Assembly: GCF_021462225.1 (NCBI RefSeq)
Contig: NC_061800.1
Location: 4,784,501-4,848,500, forward strand
Origin: Girardinichthys multiradiatus
Taxonomy: Eukaryota; Chordata; Actinopteri; Cyprinodontiformes; Goodeidae
DNA length: 64,000 nucleotides
Direction: 5' to 3'
The translations under genes and the position numbers were made by a program. The notes beneath the pieces are model-generated. The model was not told where the DNA came from. It saw only the letters and a program-made list of their open reading frames with translations, and did not search any database. The first letter of the stretch is position 1. Each line of letters starts with the position of its first letter. This document shows positions 34,152 through 44,301 of this stretch, one piece after another.

Positions 34152-35103
34152 TGGACCACCTCAAAAGATGCATTCATGGGATTTTAATATCCAAGTGCTT
34201 CTCTTTGAGGTTGTCTTTTTTGTGACATTATCATCAACAAGAAAACACAGCAAACATTCATTAGAAGGTCAAAAGATTACCTTAACGCAGGCACTGATGT
34301 CATTTCTCTGTACAGTAAGTGTTAATTGTTGGGGTAGTTTTGTTGAATTTTACTTAATATGGGATTTCTTGACAGACTTTTAAAACAAGTTTAAAAACAC
34401 ACTGAAATACAATTTCTGATACCCTGGCTGGAGCACAGTCTTGACTTCACTTGGAAAGTGCTACTTGTGGAGCTGCAGAAATAAGACAAAATCTACTAAG
34501 ATCATAAAAAGTCATTGCATTGCAGTCCCTCTTAGAAGAGCACAAATGAGGCACCAGAAGTTGAAACCAAGGTTACCTTAACACTGGCACTGACTTGATT
34601 TCTCAATACAGTAAGTGCTATTTGTTAAAGTAGTCTTGTTATCTTAACTAATAATTGTTATTCTCTGCAGCATGATGTTTTGGTATTTGTTCTATGTTAG
34701 AAGAGCCCCTTTCCTGTAGAGTATAATACATGCAGGTTACCTCAAATGGAATCACTGATGTTTGGTGATGTCATAAGTGCTTCTCTTTGGGGTTGTCTTG
34801 GTTGTACGTTTATCATCAACAGGAAACAATTTAAAAACATCCATCAGAAAGCAATAAGATGACCTTAACACAGGCACTGACTTGGTTTCTGGTATACAGT
34901 AAGTGCTATTTGTTGGGGTAGTCTTGTTGTTGTTTACTTAAAAAATGATGTTTTGATTTCTTCAGCACATTAAACTGTCAATTCTATTACCCTAACTTGA
35001 GCACAGTCTTGGACTGACTCAGAAAGTGCTCCATTTTAGGGTAATTAAAATTTGACAATATCTTCTGTGACTATTAAAGAGGTGATTTTGTCACGGTCAC
35101 TCT
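34152..35103 (+). ncRNA. mir430: miR-430 higher-order unit U2
   Basis: Mature-like starts: 34,191 (c2), 34,316 (b2), 34,455 (d2), 34,612 (b3), 34,774 (c1), 34,900 (b1) and 35,023 (d1). All lie 952 bp after their U1 counterparts, with very few differences. Confidence 0.95.
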
Positions 35104-35290
35104 TGGACCACCTCAAAAGATGCATTCATGGGATTTTAATATCCAAGTGCTTCTCTTTGAGGTTGTCTTTTTTGTGACATTATCATCAACAAGAAAACAC
35201 AGCAAACATTCATTAGAAGGTCAAAAGATTACCTTAACGCAGGCACTGATGTCATTTCTCTGTACAGTAAGTGTTAATTGTTGGGGTAGT
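35104..35290 (+). ncRNA. mir430: miR-430 partial unit before P1
   Basis: c2 at 35,143 and b2 at 35,268, after which the repeat passes into module P1 at the GTCTTGTTGTATTTTACTC junction. Confidence 0.9.
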
Positions 35291-36228
35291 CTTGTTGTAT
35301 TTTACTCAAAAATGACTTCTTGATACACGTGTTTCCAAACTTGATAAACACATTCAAATGTCAGTTCTGTTACCCTAACTTGGAGCACAGTCTTTGATAG
35401 ACTGACTCAGAAAGCGCTACATGTTGGGGCTGTACAAATTTGACAACATCTTCTGTGGCTACTAAAGCAATGATTTTATTGAGTCCCTCTAAGACCACCT
35501 CAAAGGAGACACTCATGGTTTTTGCATGACCAAGTGCTTCTCTTTAGGGTTGTCATGGCAGTAAAATTATCAGCAAGAAGATATATCTAAAACCATCGAC
35601 TTGCAGGCACCAAGTAAATGTTTTAATACAAGTGTTGCGCTATTTGTTTTCCTCCATTAGAGGTCACTAAATGCCATATGTTTTGTTATTTATCTGTGAC
35701 AACACACAGTGTGTGTGCATTCAAATAATTCTTTTCAAAGATATCTCTCTTTTAAATAAAGGGATAATTCTGATCTTAGTCCCTGAACAATGATTTTCTT
35801 ACTTTTGACAATGAAAATGCACAATTGACCTCACACAATTTAATAAAGGCTAGGTTTAAAAAGAACATTTATAACCGTCTTTGTGTTTCATTATAAGATG
35901 CTGAATAGTAATGGAGGACTGGTTGTGTAATCGACACCCGACCAAGTAAACACGTTTAAAGCTGATTGACCACTCAGCAATGCTTAACGACCTCTATTCA
36001 CCACGTAAGTTGTTCCTGTTTTATCATGGAACAGTCGTTGGATGATCATTCTCTGCTCCATTGAAACTTTATTGAAATGAAGGTGGAGTGTATTTGAAAT
36101 TGGCGCTTTCAGGATATAAGAGGCACAAGCTGCTTTGGGGAAACAACCTTTTCTCAGGGGGACAGGACAGAGAAAGAGGATTCTTCTGGACTACGGAGAG
36201 ACTGCGGTAGGAATGATTAAAGAATGAG
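35291..36228 (+). promoter_or_regulatory. P1: TATA-bearing module, probable miR-430 promoter
   Basis: A module of about 938 bp. Its first 260 bp carry a d4-type site at 35,411 with seed AAGCGCU and a well-paired c3 hairpin at 35,530 (CCAAGTGCTTCTCTTTAGGG). The remaining 650 bp have no hairpin and occur only in P modules. Near its right end is TTTCAGGATATAAGAGGCAC, with TATAAG at 36,115-36,120 and a G/C-rich start region behind it. I expect transcription to begin near 36,145, about 220 bp before the c1 hairpin at 36,364. A TATA element at a fixed distance before hairpins, in all four P copies, is the basis of the promoter call. Confidence 0.7.
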
Positions 36229-37218
36229 TTATCTTAACTAATAATTGTTATTCTCTGCAGCATGATGTTTTGGTATTTGTTCTATGTTAGAAGAGCCCCT
36301 TTCCTGAAGAGTATAATACATGCAGGTTACCTCAAATGGAATCACTGATGTTTGGTGATGTCATAAGTGCTTCTCTTTGCGGTTGTCTTGGTTGTAAGTT
36401 TATCATCAACAGGAAACAATTTCAAACATCCATCAGAAAGCAATAAGATTACCTTAACTCGGGCACTGACTTGGTTTCTTTATACAATAAGTGCTAATTG
36501 TTGGGGTAGTCTCATTGTATTTAACTCAGTATGGAATCTTATGACATAGACTTTATTGAATAGTTGAAGAACTCATTCAAATGTAATTTTTGTCACTCTA
36601 ACTTAAGCGTAGTCTTGACTAGACTTTAAAAGTGCTACTTGTGGAGCCGTTGAAATAGGGAAAAATCTGCTGTGATTATGTAAGCAGTAATTTTAATGGA
36701 ATCCCTCTTAGAAGCACACAAACAAGGCACCAGAAGTTGTTGGGGTAGTCTCATTGTATTCAACTCAGTAGGGAAAGTGTTTGTTGCAGCATCATGTTTT
36801 GGTATTTGTTCTATGTTAGAAGAGCCCCTTTCCTGAAGAGTATAATACATGCAGGTTACCTCAAATGGAATCACTGATGTTTGGTGATGTCATAAGTGCT
36901 TCTCTTTGGGGTTGTCTTGGTTGTAAGTTTATCATCAACAGGAAAGAATTTCAAATATCCATCAGAAAGCAATAAGATGACCTTAACACAGGCACTGACT
37001 TGGTTTCTGGTATACAGTAAGTGCTATTTGTTAGGGTAGTCTTGTTGTTTACTTAAAAAATTATGCTTTGATTTCTTCAGCACATTAAACTGTCAATTCT
37101 ATTACCCTAACTTGAGCACAGTCTTGGACTGACTCAGAAAGTGCTCCATTTTAGGGTAATTAAAATTTGACAATATCTTCTGTGACTATTAAAGAGGTGA
37201 TTTTGTCACGGTCACTCT
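36229..37218 (+). ncRNA. mir430: miR-430 hairpins after P1
   Basis: Starts: 36,364 (c1, with GCGG for GGGG), 36,488 (b4), 36,629 (d3), 36,893 (c1), 37,018 (b1 with TTAGGG) and 37,138 (d1). A b hairpin lacking 5' arm and seed lies at 36,729-36,760. Confidence 0.9.
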
Positions 37219-37978
37219 TGGACCACCTCAAAAGATGCATTCATGGGATTTTAATATCCAAGTGCTTCTCTTTGAGGTTGTCTTTTTGTGACTTTATCAT
37301 CAACAAGAAAACACAGCAAACATTCATTAGAAGGTCAAAAGATTACCTTAACGCAGGCACTGATGTCATTTCTCTGTACAGTAAGTGTTAATTGTTGGGG
37401 TAGTTTTGTTGAATTTTACTCAATATGGGATTTCTTGACAGACTTTTAAAACAAGTTTAAAAACACATTGAAATACAATTTCTGATACCCTGGCTTGAGC
37501 ACAGTCTTGACTTCACTTGGAAAGTGCTACTTGTGGAGCTGCAGAAATAAGACAAAATCTACTGAGATCATAAAAAGTCATTGCATTGCAGTCCCTCTTA
37601 GAAGAGCACAAATGAGGCACCAGAAGTTGAAACCAAGGTTACCTTAACACTGGCACTGACTTGATTTCTCAATACAGTAAGTGCTATTTGTTAAAGTAGT
37701 CTTGTTATCTTAACTAATAATTGTTATTCTCTGCAGCATGATGTTTTGGTATTTGTTCTATGTTAGAAGAGTTTCCTGAAGAGTATAATACATGCAGGTT
37801 ACCTCAAATGGAATCACTGATGTTTGGTGATGTCATAAGAGCTTCTCTTTGGGGTTGTCTTGGTGGTAAGTTTATCTTCAACAGGAAATAATTTAAAAAC
37901 ATCCATCAGAAAGCAATAAGATGACCTTAACACAGGCACTGACTTGGTTTCTGGTATACAGTGAGTGCTATTTGTTAT
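37219..37978 (+). ncRNA. mir430: miR-430 partial unit cut by ERV-2
   Basis: Starts: 37,258 (c2), 37,382 (b2), 37,521 (d2), 37,678 (b3), 37,836 (c1 with TAAGAGC) and 37,962 (b1 with TGAGTGC). The last hairpin loses its 3' end at 37,978, where the copy shared with 44,302 begins. Confidence 0.9.
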
Positions 37979-38664
37979 ATATGTGAAACAAACAATGATG
38001 AAAGTTTTTCAACAGGTGATGCTCATCCAGGAGGAAGACAGTGTTCCTAGGAAATGCAGCTCATTCATTAACAATCATTTTTTCTCCTATAGGTGGAAGT
38101 TTTGCTGACTAATCATAGGCTGGATCTATGAAACATTATGTGCACAGAACAAATGACCAAGGTTCTGACTGACTTATGAACCTCACTGACCTGACAATGA
38201 TAACATGACACCCAACAAACAACACCTTTAAGGTGGACCCCACTAAGACCACCTTATTGATTCTTGGTGAATAAAAAAAAAAAAGAATTGAAGCGTTCAA
38301 AACAGACCTTGTGGAAACAAAAGGGGTTATGAGGAAACAATGTGCATTTTAAGAATAATAGAAGTCAATTATGTTCAAATTTTTGCAAATAAAATGACTC
38401 TGACAGAAAAATAAGTAAGTAGTGTGTGAATGTGTGTGAATGGGAATGACTGATTTCATTGTAATGCATCTTTGAGAGACATTAAAAGCGCTAATAAAGG
38501 TCTGATGTTCTGATGATCTTTGCCAAATTTATATCTTAATAAGGTTTCCAGAATCTTTTCCGAAAAATCATATAAAGATAGCAAAGGTTCTACCTGTATT
38601 AAAAATACTGATAACTATAGGAAAGTTCATAGATCTGTCTTCAATTTTTCCTAATTCTTTTACA

Positions 38665-39070
38665 AACAGGTTATTTAAACTTTCATGTGGCCAAATGTCT
38701 GTGTTTGACTTTCTGTTTTTGTGAAATAAATGTCTGTTTCATGTTATGTAAAAATTAGAGTCCTCAACATTACCATAATAATATTAGGTCAGTTCTCTAT
38801 GGTAAAACAAAAAGATTTTAACAGATGTTTAGACTTTTTCCAGTCAGGTTCAAAATGATTGAATTAGACTCAAACTTAACATAAGATTAAATTAACCTTA
38901 ACAGAATTACTGGACTGGACTGAAATAGAGAAAACTTGAGTTAATTGAAACAAACTTTAGTTACTTGAACTAAATACAAAGCTGACTGAAACTGCATGTT
39001 GTATCTATAAAACTGGGTAAAACAAACTAAGATTATAAGATATAATATGCCCTTCATTTTTTGTGTTCAT
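38665..39070 (-). repeat. Dispersed repeat inside ERV-2, copy A
   Basis: Reverse complement of most of 30,660-31,340. It lies just left of the pol remnant, so it was either inserted into the provirus or picked up with it. Confidence 0.7.
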
Positions 39071-39117
39071 CAGTGAGTGAGTTTTTATTTTTTATTTTTA
39101 ATAAGAACTAAACCAAA

Positions 39118-39422
39118 CATTATCTGAAGAAATAGCAAAAAGCCGAAAAGACTTAAAGATACCCCTCTGACAGATGGAGAAACATTATTGTAGACGGGTA
39201 CCAGAAAATAAACCTATCCTACCAAAAAACCTATACAAATGGGCAGCAATATCGAGTCATGGAGTTTCTCATGTCTCGAGAGGAGGAATGGTAGGATTAG
39301 TGAACAAAATATACACAACATATGGATTTAACTCTTATTCAAAAAATTTCTGTAGAACATGTTTGATCTGTGCTAAACACAATGCACAAGGGAACTTCAG
39401 ACCAAAAAGGGGACTAAAATAA
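39118..39422 (+). pseudogene. pol: ERV-2 pol remnant, copy A
   Basis: A few codons of the RNase H start (LTDGETL, then a VDGY-like motif in copy B) run directly into the integrase zinc-binding region. That region shows NKPILPKNLYKWAAI, SHGVSHV and CRTCLICAKHN, the same as in ERV-1 at about 4,000-4,150. Nearly all of RNase H and everything after the zinc finger is deleted. Copy A also lacks one base at about 39,152 and one at about 39,190 relative to copy B. Confidence 0.8.
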
Positions 39423-39637
39423 GTTTCTTAATAGCAGTGTTTATTCTAACCATCATAATTTGTGTTGTGGTCATAGCATTGTGGTATCTGTTGTAGCATT
39501 GTAGCTCTTCATCTGACCTTCAGAGAAAGTCCGGCTACAAAGGGAGCTGCAATCATAGTTTGCAGCTGTCTCAAACCGGTGAAGATTGTCCACAGCTCTG
39601 TTACAGGTTTTTAGGAAGGGCGCCAATCTACAGAAAG

Positions 39638-41575
39638 ATGTTCACACCAACACACAAAAAGATATTGATAATAGGGGGCACCATCTCGATCATAATTGTA
39701 GGTGTCCTGCTAATATGGGAAAGAAATCATAGAACACTGCACAAAAGATCCCAGGCACGTGACACACACATGTGTAGCGCAAGTAATGCCTATCAATTCG
39801 GATTAATGGTGTGTGCACAGTCAAATACCACCACAAGTCTTGTCATTCCACTTACCAGTCTGAGCCATTCGAGCACAAAAGGCCAAGATTATAAAAACTA
39901 CAAATGGTACTTGACTAATGATCAAAAACAAACACAATGGGCCACAATAGTAGCTGATGCAAATAATGAGTGGACCCCAACGTGGGGCACTACTGCATAT
40001 GCAAAGCACCAGAAAAAACTGTTCAAACTTAACGTGACAGGTTCAGTTGTATATTTAACCGTGAACCTTACGAAAACTTCCCTAAAACCCCCTGGGAGCA
40101 ACTTACAGGGAGATTGTTGGCTTTTCCTACTAAGGGCCTATTCATCAGGGACGGATCCCAGTTTCCAACTGTTTATTTGTGAACATAAGAATACAACGAC
40201 TCTCTCTCAAAAAACAGTAGAGAAAGGAGTTAGAATTGATCCTGAGAACCTGACCACAGACGACTGGTTTAAAATAACTACAGGAATATCTAAAATAGAT
40301 AACAACTGGCTCTTAATGGCAGAACAGGCTGCCCAGGCAGTAAAAACAGATTGTGTAGTATGCATGGGAGCCAGACCCCTGCTACAAGTGGTTCCCTCAA
40401 CGTTGACAGAAAAATGCTTAGTAGAAGTAATGAACAGCACAAGACTCTCAACAAACTGTACTATGTGGGATAAGATTTATCCTTTGACTACCGCCGAAAA
40501 ACAAAAACCGATGTTTTCAAATAAGGTTGCTCCAGGAAATTTTTCCTGTATAAACCGAACAGGTGTGGGATCAAACATAAGCAGACTCAATAAAGATCAA
40601 TGTCACTCCATCATAGCAGTAGGTGTCAGCTTTAAACCTAAAGCACGCAGCGACATCTGGTGGTGGTGTGGAGACGATAAACTGTATGACAGGTTGCCAT
40701 ACAACACAACTGGTTTGTGTGCATCAGTGTCATTAATATTTCCCGTGTCTGTCATTCCACTCTCAGTGGCAGAGTTGTTGGGAACAGTAGCCAGTATATT
40801 TCCACATACCTGGAAAAGTAGAGTAAAAAGATCAGGATGGAGTAAAGACGACCCTACTTATATAGATAGCATAGGAATACCAAGAGGAGTTCCTGATGAA
40901 TATAAGTTAGCAGATCAAGTAGCAGCAGGTTTTGAATCCACCATATGCTGGTGGTGCACAATAAATAAAAATGTTGACAGAATAAATTACATCCATTACA
41001 ATGTGCAACGACTAGGAAATAAAACTGAAGAAGGATTCTCAGCCATCCATGAACAATTGTCAGCTACCTCTTTAATGGCTTTCCAAAATAGAATTGCTGT
41101 CGATATGCTCTTAGCTGAAAAAGGTGGAGTATGTTCAATATTTGGGCATCAATGTTGTACATTTATTCCAAATAACACCGCAGCTGATGGGAGCCTCACC
41201 AAGGCCCTGGAGGGCCTTAGGTCACTTAACAGCAAAATGAAAGATCATTCTGGAGTTGACACCACAATGTGGGATGGGTTTGGAGAAATGTTTGGTAAAT
41301 ATAAACAATTAGTGTTGTCTATCCTTATGTCAATAGCAGTCTTTGCAGCTATTCTCACATTGTGTGGATGTTGCTGTATTCCGTGTATAAGAGCTTTGTG
41401 CACTCGCATAATAACCTCTGCTATTCAGCCAGTCAAAACAGAAATGTCAGAGATGTATGCCCTCCTGAGACCTGAGGAGACAGAAGGAGCCAGTGATGAT
41501 GATGATGATGACCAGGAAGAAGAAGAGACTTCTCTGCATTTCCCTGATCTTTATCCTGACCCTAACGACAATTAG
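39638..41575 (+). CDS. env: ERV-2 envelope glycoprotein, copy A, uninterrupted
   Basis: A 645-residue retroviral Env starting at ATG 39,638; the frame is open 26 codons further upstream but without an ATG. Residues about 9-27 form a hydrophobic leader. The surface subunit has many N-x-S/T sites, CVVC at 239-242 (the C-x2-C of gamma-type surface subunits) and a WWWCGDD motif. The furin-type site RVKR is at 395-398. The transmembrane subunit has CWWC, the FQNRIAVDMLLAEKGGVC stretch, C-x6-CC at 499-507, an anchor from about 558 and a Cys-rich start of the tail. The tail ends with an unusual acidic run (six Asp, then Gln and Glu residues, about 618-631). Function is host-membrane fusion in the source virus; a co-opted role is possible but unproven. 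Confidence 0.95.
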   Translation: MFTPTHKKILIIGGTISIIIVGVLLIWERNHRTLHKRSQARDTHMCSASNAYQFGLMVCAQSNTTTSLVIPLTSLSHSSTKGQDYKNYKWYLTNDQKQTQWATIVADANNEWTPTWGTTAYAKHQKKLFKLNVTGSVVYLTVNLTKTSLKPPGSNLQGDCWLFLLRAYSSGTDPSFQLFICEHKNTTTLSQKTVEKGVRIDPENLTTDDWFKITTGISKIDNNWLLMAEQAAQAVKTDCVVCMGARPLLQVVPSTLTEKCLVEVMNSTRLSTNCTMWDKIYPLTTAEKQKPMFSNKVAPGNFSCINRTGVGSNISRLNKDQCHSIIAVGVSFKPKARSDIWWWCGDDKLYDRLPYNTTGLCASVSLIFPVSVIPLSVAELLGTVASIFPHTWKSRVKRSGWSKDDPTYIDSIGIPRGVPDEYKLADQVAAGFESTICWWCTINKNVDRINYIHYNVQRLGNKTEEGFSAIHEQLSATSLMAFQNRIAVDMLLAEKGGVCSIFGHQCCTFIPNNTAADGSLTKALEGLRSLNSKMKDHSGVDTTMWDGFGEMFGKYKQLVLSILMSIAVFAAILTLCGCCCIPCIRALCTRIITSAIQPVKTEMSEMYALLRPEETEGASDDDDDDQEEEETSLHFPDLYPDPNDN

Positions 41576-41710
41576 TTGTATACAGTAAACTTAAAGACCT
41601 CCTGCTACTTTTTTAATGACATGTACAGATAAAACACACCATGATGTCTTAACTGAAAATCTGAGAAGAAAAGGTTAATGATTGATGTATCAAATGTTTA
41701 AAACATTTAT

Positions 41711-41724
41711 AAAGAGGAGGAAAA
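41711..41724 (+). other. ERV-2 polypurine tract, copy A
   Basis: AAAGAGGAGGAAAA directly before the LTR TG start. Confidence 0.8.
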
Positions 41725-42102
41725 TGTTAGGGTTAATTAATGATTATATATGTTTTAACTTTAATAGAAGTGAAGCTTGCTGTTCAGAGTGATTATATCT
41801 TATATGTACAAGAGCTGCAAGATAGAGACAGGATGTTCTAGAACATTCTGTCGGTGCAGCTGTATCCAATCTTATGAGTGTGCATCCCTCCCTTTAGTGG
41901 TTGGAGCATTTTGTAACCAGGGCGTTTTTCTCTTATCTCTTATGAATAAAAGGCAGAGAGAGCAGGGGCTGTTTCAGAGTGTGGTGGAGGATTGTAACTG
42001 AGCAGCCTCTGAAACACTCTCACCTGCAGGTTAAAATGAACTAACTTCTCTGTGTCTTTCTTTGTGCAGAATTGTGAAAGTGTTTGGTGTTTAAACCTAA
42101 CA
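41725..42102 (+). repeat. ERV-2 LTR, copy A
   Basis: 378 bp from TGTTAGGGTTAATTAATG to GTTTAAACCTAACA. A TATATAT-type element lies at about 41,744-41,752 and AATAAA at about 41,945-41,950 before a presumed R region. It lies between env and a primer binding site, so it is shared by both halves of the tandem. Confidence 0.9.
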
Positions 42103-42106
42103 TAAA

Positions 42107-42124
42107 TGGTCCTTCGAGCCGGAG
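42107..42124 (+). other. ERV-2 primer binding site, tRNA-Tyr
   Basis: TGGTCCTTCGAGCCGGAG lies four bases after the LTR. It is complementary to the tRNA-Tyr 3' end (CCGGCTCGAAGGA plus CCA). Confidence 0.85.
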
Positions 42125-42372
42125 ACCAAGACGCTTGACGATCCCAGTGGGTGAGTGAGATTCCAGACAAATCTGTGGCCACAGTACTAATACCCTTTCC
42201 GGGACTGGTCCCTCCCTGACAGGCTGGGGTCTGACGGCTGACGGTACTCCCGAGGACACAGAGAACCAGTGAGTAGGTCTTTCATTTAAAAGGAATGAGT
42301 GATGAAATGCAAATGACCTAAAATAGTACAGTATAGAGAAACCCTGACAATTCTAGACACTATCAGGTGAAC

Positions 42373-42562
42373 TAAAATAGACAGTTAAATTCCGCAGGAG
42401 GGTAGACTCCCTTAGTTGAAATAGACTAATTAAACTCTACACAGGACGGCGGAGTCCTCTGTTGTATTAAAATAGACAGTTAAATTCCGCAGGAGGGTAG
42501 ACTCCCTTAGTTGAAATAGACTAATTAAACTCTACACAGGACGGCGGAGTCCTCTGTTATAT
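42373..42562 (+). repeat. 95-bp tandem duplication in the ERV-2 leader
   Basis: Two copies starting at 42,373 and 42,468, apparently without differences. Each contains two small stems, GGAG...CTCC and AGGAC...GTCCT. Repeated stem-loops in this position suggest an RNA packaging or dimerisation signal, which is inference from position. Confidence 0.8.
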
Positions 42563-42863
42563 TTTTGTGAAAGTAATTAAAGTAAGAGTAAAACGCGTAA
42601 AAAAGTGTGACTGAAAAACGAGTGGAAGAGTGAATGGAATCGTAACGACCATTAGGTCCTTACCTTCATATAAACTGAAAACAAATAGTAAATGGTGAGC
42701 CTTTGTGGATGCTTGTAGGCAAGAAAATCCCACCTGAACAGGGTTGAAGTGGATTTTACCACAACTGACTTCTTGATCACCATCCTGTTTTCAAATACAT
42801 AAATCCAGTATTTAGAATACACCAGGTATTAAAAAACATACTGGATCTAAATCTAGTTCAAAA

Positions 42864-43620
42864 TGGGAAAGGGGCAAAGTAAAGAGAAACAAAGTAAACT
42901 AATTGACTTAGAAGGGGAGGTAAAGTTTATGGAGAACTATGTAAAAGGAGCAGGTATGATCTGTCATAGATGGAATAAAAAATAAAAAACATGGGTTTTT
43001 GGGCAAATTAGATACAAAGGATGTCTTAAAATTACAAGGGGATCTAAAATTAGCAATAATGAAAACTAAAAAGAGAAAAATAACAAAGAACAATGGGGGA
43101 AGAACAGAGAAAAAGCTCTGATTTAACAGAAATATGTACACGATGACATAAAAATACGGATTTTCAGGTAACTTAATTATCACTGAAATCCTAAAACTAC
43201 ACGGGGATCTTAAACTGGAGATTATGCATTTAAAAGATTCAAGAGACAATAAAAAACCTTGCCAGATTATAATTTCAAAGGGGACTTTTCAGTCCCTGAG
43301 TGCTCACAGTTGATAAACAGATTAAAACAAAAAGATGAATTAAAAAAAAAACAACAATAAGAGCAGCTTTTAACTGACAGCCATAATACTGAGGCCTTAA
43401 GAAAAGCACAGAAAAAAAAAAAAACTTTCAGCTTAACTGAAAACAAATAAAGGGGGGCGGACTGCCACCCATCCCAGTTTAGAATACCAAGGTAGCCCCA
43501 AATTATAAAGACTAAGAGGTGGTTTTAGAGGACGTGGTAAAAGAAGTTAAAAGAGGAGGTGACAATGTGGACAACATGGAAACTGTCCAACTGGACAACC
43601 CAGTGAACAATGACTAGAGT
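42864..43620 (+). pseudogene. gag: ERV-2 gag remnant
   Basis: An ATG at 42,864 opens MGKGQSKEKQSKLI, a start with Gly2 as in myristoylated matrix proteins, and stops after about 39 codons. Further on, two related stretches, LKLQGDLKLAIM and LKLHGDLKLEIM, show a duplicated matrix-like segment in shifting frames. Near 43,510-43,615 an Arg/Gly-rich part with RGGFRGRGK and CGQHGN resembles a broken nucleocapsid knuckle. It is a dead gene. The order and position after the leader support the identification. Confidence 0.65.
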
Positions 43621-44301
43621 TGTTAAAGAAGTAATCTGAGAGTAAAAGATTTTGTAGGCAAGCATTAGTGAGAAACAGGTGCTTTAAAAATCATTCTATG
43701 GTGTTATACTACCAACAATATCATGATAAAATGCAAAAGATTAATTTTACAGGGAAATAATTCCATATTTGGCTCAGATTGTGTGCATTCTTGATTTTTC
43801 CTCTTTGAGAGAAGTTAAATTTCAGCTCTGTGAAACGACCTTGACAAAGAGATGCAGCTGCCTGAAAACAAAGATAAAACTAAGCCTGTCTCTGCTGAAA
43901 GGTCTGAAAAAAAAAAAAAAATTGTAACTCTACCCTGCATGTGTCAAACTCAAGGTCCGCGGGCCAAAACCGGACCCCAGAAGTTTAGTGATTCTCTAGA
44001 AGTAGAGCCTTTTAATATGGTGATTGTGTGCTTGAATGTTATTTTGTCAATCAATAAGCAGTTTTGTTTACATTCTGCCACAATCTGCCTTTTGAAAATG
44101 TTTTGAATCTTGCTCTTTATGTATAAAAAAAAAAGAAAGAAAAGAAAAATTGGCTAAAGTCTGCAGACATAAAATGAACCTGGATTGAAGCTCTAACTAT
44201 GTTTATTTAATCTGAGATCCTCTCCAAATGCAACAGTATATGTCAGTCTACATGAGATACTAACAACTTCACCTACTGATATAATATAAAGATGTGAGTG
44301 A
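43621..44301. other. ERV-2 internal sequence without genes
   Basis: AT-rich. Around 43,940-43,980 a TGTCAAACTCAAGGTCCGCG stretch looks like the end of a short hAT-type non-autonomous element, which I could not delimit. Confidence 0.3.

Larger units (their letters stand above)
31590..37978 (+). repeat. mir430: miR-430 array, block 1
   Basis: Tandem modules all in the same orientation, with about 39 mature-like sites. The left third (31,590-33,199) is built of c1, b4, d3 and b1/d1 modules with some deleted copies. The middle holds two full 952-bp units (33,200-34,151 and 34,152-35,103). Promoter-type module P1 follows, then a further mixed stretch. The block ends at 37,978, where the b1 hairpin is cut by the ERV-2 internal sequence. 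The last site, at 37,962, reads TGAGTGCT and so has a changed seed. Confidence 0.93.
37979..42102 (+). repeat. ERV-2 long direct repeat, copy A
   Basis: Matches 44,302-48,428 with only a few single-base indels in the non-coding part. In the env region I noticed one difference (T/C at about 40,808 versus 47,134). The copies are therefore recent or kept alike by conversion. Confidence 0.9.

Noticed and set aside
43940..43980. hAT-type element end (TGTCAAACTCAAGG)
   Set aside because: It looks familiar from short fish repeats, but I could not find the opposite end or target duplication, so it is mentioned only as a possibility.
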